Shown here: positions 7,131 through 15,106 of the stretch, in pieces
How the letters are laid out: every line of letters starts with the position of its first letter
Numbering within the stretch: the first letter of the stretch is position 1
Assembly: GCA_017560175.1 (NCBI GenBank)
Contig: JAFYOK010000235.1
Coordinates: 1-21,321 of the forward strand
Length of the DNA: 21,321 bases
Reading direction: 5' to 3'
DNA from: Clostridia bacterium
Lineage (GTDB): Bacteria > Bacillota > Clostridia > Oscillospirales > Butyricicoccaceae
Translations under genes and position numbers: made by a program
Notes under the pieces: generated by a model
What the model was told of the DNA's origin: nothing
Databases searched by the model: none
What the model saw: only the letters and a program-made list of their open reading frames with translations

Positions 7131-7158
7131 GTACTTTTACAGGGCAACCTGAAAGTAC
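7131..7158 (-). promoter_or_regulatory. Hairpin/palindrome upstream of guaB
   Basis: On the minus strand GTACTTT-CAGG-TTGC-CCTG-TA-AAAGTAC forms an inverted repeat with 11 base pairs and a 2-base bulge, 49 bp before the guaB start. A TATAAT lies downstream of it (7119-7114) and AT-rich -10-like sequence upstream, so it is either an operator or a leader hairpin. It does not resemble a purine riboswitch. The rest of the 301-bp gap up to 7383 holds only AT-rich promoter-like sequence. Confidence 0.4.
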
Positions 7159-7383
7159 TAATATTTATAATATTCTATCACACTATTCCACAATACTCAA
7201 CTGAAAAAAACAAAAGACCCCTTCGTTTAACTTGAATAATTTTTACGAAAACATCCCTTATATTTGTGCATTTTATTCAAACCACAGGCACAGTTTTCCT
7301 TTTTCTTCTAAAAGTTTCTGCAAACAAGGCTTTCTCACCTATCTGCTGCATATCCATATATTATTTCTTCACGGAGGTATATT

Positions 7384-8148
7384 ATGGAACAATTCTGGAA
7401 CCGTCACAAACAATGGCTGCTGCCGTCCATTGCTTTTATTCTTGGCATGACTATCTTCTATACCACCGGCAGCGGTCAGGCTATATTAACGGCAAGTGTC
7501 GATCGTCAGCTGCCGATTTATTGTGTACAGAAAGAAAACAAAGTCATTTCGCTCTCATTTGATGCCGCCTGGGGCAATGAGGATACCCAGCAGCTCATTG
7601 ATATTTTGGAAAAATACAAGATTCATGCTACATTCTTTGTTGTTGGCGATTGGGTAGATAAATATCCCGAATCGGTTCGCGCTCTGGCCGATGCCGGACA
7701 CGAGATCCATAACCATTCCGATGATCATCCTTACATGACCAAGCTGTCTGCCGATGAAATCATTGCGAATGTCACCGCTTGTGATGATAAGATCGAACAG
7801 ATCACCGGTGTACGTCCCTTTCTTTTCCGTCCGCCCTATGGCGATTACAATGATACCGTCATCAATACCCTGCGTTCCATGGGACATTATCCCATCCAAT
7901 GGGATGTTGACAGCCTCGATTGGAAAGAAACCGGCACACAGGATATCATTGATCGTGTATTGCAGAAAGCACGGCCCGGGTCGATCGTTCTCTTTCACAA
8001 CGCTGCCAAATACACACCCGAAGCACTGCCTACTGTCATTGAGGGTCTGATTCGTGAAGGTTATTCCTTTGTCCCTGTTTCCGAGCTGATCTATCGTGAC
8101 AACTACACCCTTGACCACACCGGGCGTCAGATCCCTGTAACACAATAG
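7384..8148 (+). CDS. Membrane-anchored polysaccharide deacetylase, PdaB-like
   Basis: A 254-residue NodB-fold deacetylase. Residues about 11-28 form an N-terminal membrane anchor, placing the domain outside the cell, acting on peptidoglycan or another N-acetylated glycan. Motif 1 is SFDAAWGNED (58-67), the DxxWG variant of PdaB/YlxY-type proteins rather than TFDDGP. Motif 2 is HSDDHP with His111 and His115, motif 3 RPPYG (149-153), motif 4 WDVDSLDW, motif 5 LFHN with His205. The second Asp of motif 1 is Ala61, so the catalytic base is altered; PdaB-like members share this feature. PdaB acts in spore cortex formation in Bacillus; a sporulation role here is inference. The start follows ACGGAGGT. 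Confidence 0.88.
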   Translation: MEQFWNRHKQWLLPSIAFILGMTIFYTTGSGQAILTASVDRQLPIYCVQKENKVISLSFDAAWGNEDTQQLIDILEKYKIHATFFVVGDWVDKYPESVRALADAGHEIHNHSDDHPYMTKLSADEIIANVTACDDKIEQITGVRPFLFRPPYGDYNDTVINTLRSMGHYPIQWDVDSLDWKETGTQDIIDRVLQKARPGSIVLFHNAAKYTPEALPTVIEGLIREGYSFVPVSELIYRDNYTLDHTGRQIPVTQ

Positions 8149-8156
8149 TTTAAAAA

Positions 8157-8186
8157 AGCCCCTCTTCGGTTTCCCGAAAAGGGGCT
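8157..8186. terminator. Bidirectional intrinsic terminator between convergent genes
   Basis: AGCCCC...TTCGG pairs with CCGAA...GGGGCT (8157-8186). TTTT follows on the plus strand for the deacetylase and TTTTTT on the minus strand for the ferredoxin subunit gene. Confidence 0.85.
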
Positions 8187-8197
8187 GTCTTTTGATT

Positions 8198-8629
8198 TTA
8201 GTTTTCGCTCAGTTTGAGTGCGCCGGTATTGCAGGTGCGAACACAAGCAGGCAGCATGCCATTTGCCTGACGGGTAGCACAGCCATCGCACTTGACCAGT
8301 TTTCCTTCAGTATCAAAGCGAGGAATGTCAAAAGTGCAAGCCGATGCACAGGCACGACATCCGATGCACTTCTCGCGTACAGGAATAACCAGACCCATTT
8401 CATTGACATACAGAGCTTCAGTCGGGCAGACCTTGACACAAGGTGCATCCGAACAATGATGGCAGGCACGAGTGGTATAACGAACCAGTCCGGTTTCTGT
8501 GGTTACCTTTTCATGGATGCGACAGGACAGCGCATCCGCTTCTGTCTCTGCATAATGTTGATCGATACAGGCAACAATGCAGGCCAGGCAACCCGAGCAA
8601 TTCTTTTCATTACAGATAATCTTTGCCAT
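8198..8629 (-). CDS. Four-cluster ferredoxin subunit of a molybdopterin oxidoreductase
   Basis: A 143-residue electron-transfer protein of the DmsB/HycB/FdhB type. Sixteen cysteines fit four [4Fe-4S] clusters: Cys11/14/17/21 (CSGCLACIVAC), Cys56/59/64/68 (CHHCSDAPCVKVC), Cys88/91/94/98 (CIGCRACASAC), and Cys114/117/129/133. There is no signal peptide and no membrane segment, so the complex is predicted to be cytoplasmic. The gene begins 3 bp after the stop of the catalytic subunit gene, with GAGGG inside that gene's end as ribosome binding site. It likely carries electrons between the Mo/W active site and an unknown soluble partner. Confidence 0.93.
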   Translation of the reverse strand: MAKIICNEKNCSGCLACIVACIDQHYAETEADALSCRIHEKVTTETGLVRYTTRACHHCSDAPCVKVCPTEALYVNEMGLVIPVREKCIGCRACASACTFDIPRFDTEGKLVKCDGCATRQANGMLPACVRTCNTGALKLSEN

Positions 8630-8632
8630 AAC

Positions 8633-10765
8633 TTAGCCCTCTTTCTTTTCCAGGCGGCAGCAATAGGATTTATAACCGGGGAAGCCGGAAATCGGATCAT
8701 AATAGTTCTGATCCAGGATCTCATTGATATCCTTGTCCTTGGCGCCGTGATAAACATGAACAACGCCGGGCAGACCGGATGTATCATAAACCAGGGTCAT
8801 TTCCATTGCACCGATGGGAGTACGCAGTACAACAGTCTCACCGTCTGCAATTCCCAGCTCCTTTGCCGTTTCGGGATGGAGCTCGATGACAGGAGTCTCT
8901 TCAAGGTTATTGATCCAGGGCAGACGATAGGTGCGCTTATGGAACAGCTGAGGCTTACGGCAACCGGTGCACAGAATGAGAGGATACTCATCCATGGGCA
9001 GGACTTCACGGAAATCACGATAGATCGGAAGTGCATCATGATAAGGCATATCACAATCTGCCAGAAGACGAGATGCAAACTCCATTTTACCGCTGGGTGT
9101 TTTGATATTGGAAAGGATCATTTCGCTGGTACGCATGACAGGCTTGGCCGCATTGGGCAGACCATCAGGTGCTGCACGCAGTTCTTCCAGCGACAGACCT
9201 GTAGTGCTCAGCGACATATGCAGGAAATCTTCGTAAGATTTGAGTACAGGATCACCAACCTCCAGGCCCAGACGGCCGGCCAGATCGAGAATGATATCCA
9301 TATCATTGCGCACCTCTCCCATGGGCTCGATGATCGGCTGCAGGTCAACAACCATGCCTCTTCCCATCATCAGCAGCTGCTCACGCTCCAGTGCGGTGGC
9401 TGCAGGAAGAATGATATCGGCATAATCGCAGGTTTCGGTCTTGTACATATCGACATTGACAAAGAAATCCAGGTTCTCAAATGCTGCTTCGATATTGGAA
9501 GGCTGGGGCCACATGTGGTGATTCATACCGAACGCAATCAAAGTATGAATGGGATATTCACCCTTGCCCGAGAGATAGTCGGCCATACGAGTGACCTGTG
9601 CTTCGTAGAAGTTGCCAACAGCCCAAGCGGGGAATTCCTTATGACTGAGATCCTGATCGGCATCTACACGGTGCAGCGGATTGCTGAGGAATCCATTCTT
9701 GAAGCCTGCACGACCGGGACCGGGGCCACCAGTGCCGCCTTCTACGCCAAAGCTGCCGGTCAGCAGAATCAATGCCGAAATGGCACGGACATTCTGTACA
9801 CCGTTGATATGGTGTACCATGGGCGAAGCCGACATCTGCAGACCAATAGGACCATTAGCAGCCAACATACGCGCAGCTTTAACGATCAGTTCGGCAGGAA
9901 CACCTGTGATCTCTTCAGCCCTTTCGGGAGTAAACTGCATGGCATATTCGGCAAATGCCTCAAATCCTTCGGTGTATTTTTCAATATATTCACGATTCTC
10001 CAGGCCTTCCTTCAGAATGACATGTGCCATACTGAGCGCCAGCGCACCATCGGTGCCGGGAATGGGCTGAAGATGCAGTGTTGCGTGATCGGTGGTCGGT
10101 GTATGGCGAGAGTCAACAACAATAACATTGACACCTCGTTCGACCATGGACAGATAACCCTTGGAACCGGTATTGGCACGGGAGTACATCTGGTTAACAC
10201 CCCAGATCAACAGTGTCTTGACCTTGGGCATATCGGGACGAGTGAAGCGGCCTGTCTTGCCAAAAATGCATTCCTGAGCCAGCATGACCGCATAAGCACA
10301 GGCACTGGATTCCGAACCATAGTTGGGTGTACCATAGGCATTGCAGAGTTCGCCCAGCTGATGGCGGAACCACTTGGGATGGCCGGCATAAACCATGGTA
10401 TGCTTTGCACCATGCTTTTCCTTAGTTTCCTGCATTTTGGCAGCAATGGTGTCCATCGCCTCTTCCCATGTAATGCGCTCGAAGCGACCCTCACCTCTCT
10501 TGCCCACTCTCTTCATGGGATAGAGCAGACGATCGGGATGATACAAGCTCTGCTTGAGGGCTGCACCCTTAACACAGAGGGTACCCTGATTGGCTGCACC
10601 GAGATCATTACTGCCTTCAACCTTGATGATCTTGCCGTCTTTCATATAGGCATCAACAATGCACTGTTCACCGCAGAAACCGCAGATGGTACGCTTGACC
10701 GTAATACCGGTGTCTTCACCTGGGATCATGGCCTGCTTGAGTTCTTGAATTTTATCATTACACAT
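8633..10765 (-). CDS. Molybdopterin oxidoreductase, DMSO reductase family, catalytic subunit
   Basis: A 710-residue Mo/W-bisPGD enzyme. The N-terminal [4Fe-4S] site is Cys28-x2-Cys31-x3-Cys35 and Cys64 (CGFCGEQC ... GTLCVKG). The central domain has LLIWGVNQMYSRAN, VIVVDSRHTPTTDHA and a LQPIPGTDGALALSMAHVI cofactor-binding segment. The C-terminal molydopterin dinucleotide-binding domain begins near LILCTGCRKPQLFH. The likely metal ligand is Cys156 in YGSESSACAYA (inference); no selenocysteine codon is seen. No twin-arginine signal is present, so it is cytoplasmic. I chose the ATG at 10765, not an upstream one at 10792, because AAAGGT lies 8 bases before it. Substrate unknown; formate, thiosulfate/polysulfide or an organic substrate are all possible. 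mobA is 9.5 kb away. Confidence 0.92.
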   Translation of the reverse strand: MCNDKIQELKQAMIPGEDTGITVKRTICGFCGEQCIVDAYMKDGKIIKVEGSNDLGAANQGTLCVKGAALKQSLYHPDRLLYPMKRVGKRGEGRFERITWEEAMDTIAAKMQETKEKHGAKHTMVYAGHPKWFRHQLGELCNAYGTPNYGSESSACAYAVMLAQECIFGKTGRFTRPDMPKVKTLLIWGVNQMYSRANTGSKGYLSMVERGVNVIVVDSRHTPTTDHATLHLQPIPGTDGALALSMAHVILKEGLENREYIEKYTEGFEAFAEYAMQFTPERAEEITGVPAELIVKAARMLAANGPIGLQMSASPMVHHINGVQNVRAISALILLTGSFGVEGGTGGPGPGRAGFKNGFLSNPLHRVDADQDLSHKEFPAWAVGNFYEAQVTRMADYLSGKGEYPIHTLIAFGMNHHMWPQPSNIEAAFENLDFFVNVDMYKTETCDYADIILPAATALEREQLLMMGRGMVVDLQPIIEPMGEVRNDMDIILDLAGRLGLEVGDPVLKSYEDFLHMSLSTTGLSLEELRAAPDGLPNAAKPVMRTSEMILSNIKTPSGKMEFASRLLADCDMPYHDALPIYRDFREVLPMDEYPLILCTGCRKPQLFHKRTYRLPWINNLEETPVIELHPETAKELGIADGETVVLRTPIGAMEMTLVYDTSGLPGVVHVYHGAKDKDINEILDQNYYDPISGFPGYKSYCCRLEKKEG

Positions 10766-10803
10766 ATTTTCTGACCTTTCTCTGGACAGCATTTTATAGT
10801 TTA

Positions 10804-10832
10804 ACCATACCCCTGTTATGCCACAAAGTCAA
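10804..10832 (-). promoter_or_regulatory. Promoter of the molybdopterin oxidoreductase operon
   Basis: On the minus strand TTGACT (10832-10827, 5/6) and TATGGT (10809-10804, 4/6) are separated by 17 bp, 38 bp upstream of the chosen start. Confidence 0.55.
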
Positions 10833-10849
10833 TCTACTGCCGTAATTCA

Positions 10850-10863
10850 TTTGAAATTTCAAT
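10850..10863. repeat. TTGAAATTTCAA palindrome between divergent operons
   Basis: A perfect 12-bp palindrome (10851-10862) lies about 20 bp upstream of the -35 of the molybdopterin gene, in the divergent region shared with the C_GCAxxG-rhodanese gene. It could be an activator or repressor site. A related TTTGAAA/TTTCAAA pair lies at 17091-17110. Confidence 0.3.
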
Positions 10864-10910
10864 AAGTATCCGAAGCTTCCCTTTTTTTACCTATGAATAT
10901 AAGGAAGTCT

Positions 10911-10939
10911 TTGTATGCCCTGCCTATCTGTGGTAAAGT
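10911..10939 (+). promoter_or_regulatory. Promoter of the C_GCAxxG-rhodanese gene
   Basis: TTGTAT (10911-10916) and TAAAGT (10934-10939) are 17 bp apart, and TGG before the -10 gives an extended -10 element. It lies 35 bp before the ATG at 10975. Confidence 0.5.
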
Positions 10940-10974
10940 ATATACAAACCTATACAGAAAGTGAGCGAATATTT

Positions 10975-11682
10975 ATGGCAAAGAAAGTTATCGATTGCCT
11001 CGATCATTATTTCCATGGTCTGGGTTACAACTGTGCCGAAAGCACCCTTCGTGCCGCAAATGAGGCCTGGGAACTCAATCTGCCCGAGGAAGCTTTCCGT
11101 CTGATGGGCGGCTTTGGTGGCGGCATGGGTGTAAAGGGTGTTTGCGGCGGTGTCAGCGGTGGTGTTGCTGCCCTCAGCCATTACTATGTACGCATCTCCG
11201 GACACCAGAGCCCTCTGCTGATGGCTAAGGCCAAGATCTTCCAGGAGCTGGTTCAGGAGCGTCTGGGCAGCACAGCCTGCGAATATCTCATGCCCAAGTA
11301 TCTGACCGAGAAGGAAAGCTGTATGCCTACCATCTCCCTCATCGCTGAGATCCTTGATGAAGTCAAGAATATGGAACTGGATATTCCTCTCTTCCTGCCC
11401 CGTAAGCTGCGTGTTCCCCAGTTTGAGCGTGCTTTGGCCGGCAATTGCCTGCGCCTTGATATTCGTTCGGCAGAAGACTATGCTGCAGGTCATATCGAAG
11501 GCACTGAAAGCCTACCTCTCAATCACTTGAAGGACGCCAAGCTGACTGCAACTCAGCCTATCGTACTCATTGCAAGTGATATCAAAACAGTTGAGGAAGC
11601 AGCTTCCATTCTTGAACCCAAGGGATACACAGAGATTTATTATTTTGACCCTGTCCTTTGGAAAGGTGAATGGAGTAAATAA
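10975..11682 (+). CDS. C_GCAxxG_C_C family redox protein fused to a rhodanese-like domain
   Basis: A 235-residue protein. Residues 1-125 match the C_GCAxxG_C_C family: Cys20 in YNCAESTL, the glycine-rich GGFGGGMGVKGVCGGVSGG with Cys57, then Cys102 and Cys116. This family is thought to be redox-active and is common in anaerobes. Residues about 150-235 resemble rhodanese (RLDIRSAEDYAAGHIEG...SLPL), but the position of the catalytic Cys loop reads VLIASDIKTVEEAA, without Cys, so sulfurtransferase activity is unlikely and a binding role is more plausible. I start at the ATG at 10975 (MAKKVIDC), not the upstream ATG at 10915, because the promoter lies between 10911 and 10939. The gene diverges from the molybdopterin oxidoreductase operon. 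Confidence 0.82.
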   Translation: MAKKVIDCLDHYFHGLGYNCAESTLRAANEAWELNLPEEAFRLMGGFGGGMGVKGVCGGVSGGVAALSHYYVRISGHQSPLLMAKAKIFQELVQERLGSTACEYLMPKYLTEKESCMPTISLIAEILDEVKNMELDIPLFLPRKLRVPQFERALAGNCLRLDIRSAEDYAAGHIEGTESLPLNHLKDAKLTATQPIVLIASDIKTVEEAASILEPKGYTEIYYFDPVLWKGEWSK

Positions 11683-11697
11683 ACTTAAACGCATGAC

Positions 11698-11725
11698 AAA
11701 AGCCGCAGGAAATCCTGCGGCTTTT
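11698..11725. terminator. Bidirectional intrinsic terminator between convergent genes
   Basis: AAAAGCCGCAGGA pairs perfectly with TCCTGCGGCTTTT (11698-11710 with 11713-11725). T runs lie on both sides, serving the C_GCAxxG-rhodanese gene and the methyltransferase operon. Confidence 0.85.
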
Positions 11726-11740
11726 GCTTTTCTATGGAGG

Positions 11741-12841
11741 TTATTTTTCAATCAGTTTTACAGCGTCCATAGGATAACGGCCAAAGATACGTGCAGCATC
11801 CATCAATGCCTGCATATTCTCTTCAGGTGTCTGTGCCGGCATCTGGCAGCCGGAGGTCAGTGTAAAGCCGTTGGGGGAATCCCAACCCTTGCGGATGCAT
11901 TCACGTGCCGAACGCAGAACATCCTGTGGGGTACCCAGCTTCATAACTTCAACGGGAGGTACATTGCCCTGAATACCCATTTTGCCGCCAAGAACACGCT
12001 TGGCCTCTTCCAGATCTTCTACGTTGTCAAGGCTGAATGCACCGATGCCGGTATCACGCAGATCTTCCCACAATGCACGGCTGGTACCGCAGATGTGCAG
12101 GCCACAGCCGCCGCCAAGACTCTTGACATAATCAACATTCTGCTTGAAATAGGGCAGCGAGAACTTACGATACTGCTCTACACTAATCAGCGCTGTCGAG
12201 CTGACAGGATCGGGGAAACCAATGCCTACACCCATCTCGACCAAACGCTTGATGAGGCGATTGTTATTTTCAACGATGACTTCCATCAGCTGATGGATCT
12301 TTTCAGGCTTTTTGATCATACCGATCAGCAAATGCTCTGTACCCAGTACCATGGCCGCAATGGACAACGGTCCTGTGACCGAAGCGCTGACCGAAACCTC
12401 TTTGCCCAGGCGCTCCTGTACCTTCTTAACTGCATCTAAAATGATGGGCAGACGACCATCCTTATCGATATCGACCAGTTTTGCGTTGTCGATCTCACTC
12501 AGTTTGAGCGCAGGCTTAGCCAGCTGTGCAACATTATTCTTTGTATACTTGATCTCCGAACCCATAGCTTCGGCCATACCGCGCAGAGAAGTAGAGATGC
12601 CTGCACCATCTGAGCCAAATTTATGGTGGATATATTCCTCAACCTGACACATGATTTCCGAAGAGAAATAGTACTCATCCATACCAGCACCGATCAGATA
12701 CGACATGGTCTCACCACCATCCAGGCAGGCAGGAATTCTGTCAACGGCCTTGCCCTGGCCATAAAGTGTGGTGCGTTCCAGGCTGGTCAGTTCATCTTTG
12801 GGAATCTCAAGACCATTCAGATAATCTTTGATAATATCCAT
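11741..12841 (-). CDS. UroD/MtaA-type corrinoid methyltransferase (paralogue 1)
   Basis: A 366-residue uroporphyrinogen decarboxylase-fold protein of the MtaA/MtbA/CmuA group, which moves methyl groups between a substrate or thiol and a corrinoid protein. The zinc site looks complete: HICG (His-x-Cys) and a later Cys in TSGCQMPAQTPEEN, about 84 residues on. Other marks are ASVTGPLSIAA, FPDPVSSTALIS, a conserved GNVPP and an N-terminal segment LERTTLYGQGKAVDRIPACLDGGE. This is not the heme-pathway UroD, judging by the Zn motif and context. It is the last gene of the operon, starting 3 bp after the corrinoid protein gene, which suggests it is that protein's main partner. Substrate unknown. Confidence 0.88.
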   Translation of the reverse strand: MDIIKDYLNGLEIPKDELTSLERTTLYGQGKAVDRIPACLDGGETMSYLIGAGMDEYYFSSEIMCQVEEYIHHKFGSDGAGISTSLRGMAEAMGSEIKYTKNNVAQLAKPALKLSEIDNAKLVDIDKDGRLPIILDAVKKVQERLGKEVSVSASVTGPLSIAAMVLGTEHLLIGMIKKPEKIHQLMEVIVENNNRLIKRLVEMGVGIGFPDPVSSTALISVEQYRKFSLPYFKQNVDYVKSLGGGCGLHICGTSRALWEDLRDTGIGAFSLDNVEDLEEAKRVLGGKMGIQGNVPPVEVMKLGTPQDVLRSARECIRKGWDSPNGFTLTSGCQMPAQTPEENMQALMDAARIFGRYPMDAVKLIEK

Positions 12842-12844
12842 AGC

Positions 12845-13492
12845 TTACAGTACCCCCTTGATCTCCTTCATCTTGCGGACAGCCGATGCAGCATCGGTGG
12901 TATAAGCATCGGCACCGATCTCATCAGCAAACTTCTGAGAGATGGGGCCGCCGCCGATCATGACCTTATACTTTTCGCGAATACCCTTTTCACAAAGCTT
13001 ATCAATGACAGTTTTCATGCCGCCCATGGTTGTGGTCATCAGCGTCGACATGCAGATAAAGTCAGCATTCATCTCTTCTGCCGCAGAAACAAAATCGTCC
13101 AGAGGAACATCGCGGCCCAAGTCATTGACCTCAAAACCACCGGATTCGCTCATGATGCGAACGAGATTCTTGCCGATGTCATGGGTATCACCTTCGACAA
13201 CGCCGATGACAACGCGGATTTTCTCCCCTGTCTGCTCCTGCTTAATGTGGGGCTTGAGGACATCAATACCTACATTCATGGCATAAGAGGCTGTCAGAAC
13301 TTCGGGCAGAAAGTATTCACCGCTCTCATACAGAGCGCTGACCTGATCCATACCGGGAATCAGACCGCCATTGATGGTCTCAGCAGCATCATAGCCTTCG
13401 TCCAGTGCCTGATGGCACAGTTCCTCTACTGCTTCCTCTTCCATTTCGACAACATTTTCTGCAATAGCTGCAAAGAGTTTTTCCTTTTCCAT
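12845..13492 (-). CDS. Corrinoid (cobalamin-binding) methyl-carrier protein
   Basis: A 215-residue protein like MtaC/MtbC/MttC and the B12 module of MetH. The N-terminal helical cap (residues 1-88) includes LIPGMDQVSALYESGEYFLPEVLTASYAMNVG. The C-terminal Rossmann-like cobalamin domain has GDTHDIG with His104 as the lower cobalt ligand, the STLMTTT strand-loop and the nucleotide-loop glycines IGGGPIS. It carries the methyl group as methyl-Co(III). A ribosome binding site AGGAGAG precedes the start. It is the only corrinoid protein in an operon with three UroD-type methyltransferases. Confidence 0.95.
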   Translation of the reverse strand: MEKEKLFAAIAENVVEMEEEAVEELCHQALDEGYDAAETINGGLIPGMDQVSALYESGEYFLPEVLTASYAMNVGIDVLKPHIKQEQTGEKIRVVIGVVEGDTHDIGKNLVRIMSESGGFEVNDLGRDVPLDDFVSAAEEMNADFICMSTLMTTTMGGMKTVIDKLCEKGIREKYKVMIGGGPISQKFADEIGADAYTTDAASAVRKMKEIKGVL

Positions 13493-13519
13493 TTTGGTTT
13501 CTCTCCTGTCTTTCCAATT

Positions 13520-15106
13520 CTATTCTTTAGGGAAGGTCATACAGGCTGCAAAGAGAGATTCATAGTTCTCACTTTCAGCCAACTCCATATATTCCATTTT
13601 CTCAGCAAGAGCCTCCATAGCCTGCCGTTCTTTTTCTGATAAGAGTGCCATATACGCACCGGTCTTTGAAGAATTACCCACATAAACCAGCTTATCGCGA
13701 ACTTCGGGAGGAAGGATCCCTGTACCGATCAGCGAATCGACCGGCAGGTGTGCGCCGAACTGTCCAGCGATCAGCACACGGTCAAGATCATCCATTCCTA
13801 TGCCGGCTTTATTGAGCAACGCCATAAAACCCGACAGAATCGCACCCTTGGCCAGCTGAACCTGACGAATATCATCCTGGCCAATAATCAAACCATTGCC
13901 TAAATTAAATGCACGCTTAACCCCCTGCAATACCAGACGATCATCAGCACCCGGGCCGTTATCACTTTTCTTGACAAATACGCCTGATGGCTTGATATAG
14001 CCATTTTTCAGCAATTCACGCAGAGCGGCAAGAATGCCACTGCCGCACAGACCGATGGGGGTGCCGCCACCAATGACCGTCAATTCTGTATGATCGGACA
14101 AGATGCGGATATCTTCTACAGCACCATTCGCCGCACGCATGCCACAGCTGATATTGGCACCTTCAAGCGCAGGACCGGCTGCACAGGAACAGCAAAGCAG
14201 CTTTCCATGGCTGGCCAGTACGATTTCACCATTGGTACCAATGTCAATAAAAAGGGTATTGCCCGGCGCATGAAGCATATCACAGACGTGCGCACCGGCA
14301 ACGATATCCGAACCAATATAAGCTGAGACCTGAGCAAGACAGTAAAGCTCTGCTCCTTTACAGATGTTTAATCCGATTTCCGCACATTTTCGTTGTTGTG
14401 CATCCTTAAAAACAGGCGTGTAAGGTGCTTTTCCCAAAGGGCGGGCATCTACACCAAGCAGCATGTGGGTCATTGTACAATTCGCAGCCACAGCCACGCT
14501 GTGAATATTTTCTGGTTCTGCAGACGCTGCAACGCAGGCTTCTTCGATCAGGCGATCCAACTGAGATACAATGGCCGATTGCAGATGGCCTATGCCCTGC
14601 TCTCCTTCGTTGTAAAGATATGTGATACGAGTCAGAACATCCAGACCAAACTGCTTCTGGGCATTGACCTCCGAAGCCGAAGCCAGTTCTTCTCCTGTGC
14701 AAAGATCAATCAGTGAAGCAACAACAGTTGTTGTACCAATATCAACAGCAACACCAAGACCATCAGCATAAACATCTTTTTCAAACTCGGGAACATAGCC
14801 GTAGGTCAACACCTTACTGCCCTGTTCTTTTTTAGGTAATTCCAGCACAAGGTCATCCAGTACCTTTACCATGCAGGCCAGACGAATACCGTTATCGATC
14901 TCCTCCGGCTTCAAGAAGTCTCGTTCCTCAGCAGTTACTGCCGAAGGTATACCTTCCAGGATACGGATACGACATTTACCACAGATACCCACACCGCCAC
15001 AGGGATTTTCGATCAGTACATCAGCGGCGCGAAGGGCGCGAAGCAGATTCTCCCCCTCTGCACAGGTAATAGTCTGTCCGCTTTCGGGAATATGAAGAAG
15101 GGGCAT
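13520..15106 (-). CDS. Corrinoid-activating ferredoxin/ASKHA protein (RACE/RamA-like function)
   Basis: A 528-residue protein. An N-terminal [2Fe-2S] ferredoxin domain has Cys36, Cys42, Cys45 (CGGVGICGKC) and Cys78. A linker (about 85-110) leads to an ASKHA/DUF4445 domain with the phosphate loop VDIGTTTVVASL, FIDIGTNGEIVL, IGGGTPIGLCGSGILAAL and IAGQFGAHLP. This is the architecture of reductive activators of corrinoid enzymes, which use ATP to reduce inactive Co(II) to Co(I). Its start overlaps the stop of the upstream methyltransferase gene (TAATG), so the two are translationally coupled; the corrinoid gene follows after 27 bp. Confidence 0.94.
   Translation of the reverse strand: MPLLHIPESGQTITCAEGENLLRALRAADVLIENPCGGVGICGKCRIRILEGIPSAVTAEERDFLKPEEIDNGIRLACMVKVLDDLVLELPKKEQGSKVLTYGYVPEFEKDVYADGLGVAVDIGTTTVVASLIDLCTGEELASASEVNAQKQFGLDVLTRITYLYNEGEQGIGHLQSAIVSQLDRLIEEACVAASAEPENIHSVAVAANCTMTHMLLGVDARPLGKAPYTPVFKDAQQRKCAEIGLNICKGAELYCLAQVSAYIGSDIVAGAHVCDMLHAPGNTLFIDIGTNGEIVLASHGKLLCCSCAAGPALEGANISCGMRAANGAVEDIRILSDHTELTVIGGGTPIGLCGSGILAALRELLKNGYIKPSGVFVKKSDNGPGADDRLVLQGVKRAFNLGNGLIIGQDDIRQVQLAKGAILSGFMALLNKAGIGMDDLDRVLIAGQFGAHLPVDSLIGTGILPPEVRDKLVYVGNSSKTGAYMALLSEKERQAMEALAEKMEYMELAESENYESLFAACMTFPKE

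Noticed and set aside
8192..10774. 860-codon open frame on the plus strand
   Set aside because: It is antisense to the molybdopterin oxidoreductase and its ferredoxin subunit, both of which have clear motifs. Its protein shows no family features and it arises from the codon bias of the opposite strand.
5517..11725. Two terminators with nearly the same stem (5517-5546 and 11698-11725) as a dispersed repeat family
   Set aside because: Similarity is limited to the GC-rich stem CCGCAGG, which is a common terminator stem; flanking sequences are unrelated.
11570..12439. 289-codon open frame on the plus strand
   Set aside because: It crosses a strong bidirectional terminator and runs antisense to the methyltransferase gene, so it is not a gene.
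11741..12841. Heme-pathway uroporphyrinogen decarboxylase
   Set aside because: The His-x-Cys...Cys zinc motif and the neighbouring corrinoid and activator genes point to the MtaA-type methyltransferase group instead.
12623..13639. 338-codon open frame on the plus strand
   Set aside because: It runs antisense across the corrinoid protein gene and parts of two neighbours, with no recognisable domain.
13520..15106. The ASKHA protein as the missing activator of the double-cubane protein
   Set aside because: Its [2Fe-2S] ferredoxin domain plus DUF4445 layout and its position in the corrinoid operon fit corrinoid reactivation. Dehydratase activators are shorter and carry a [4Fe-4S] cluster between subunits.
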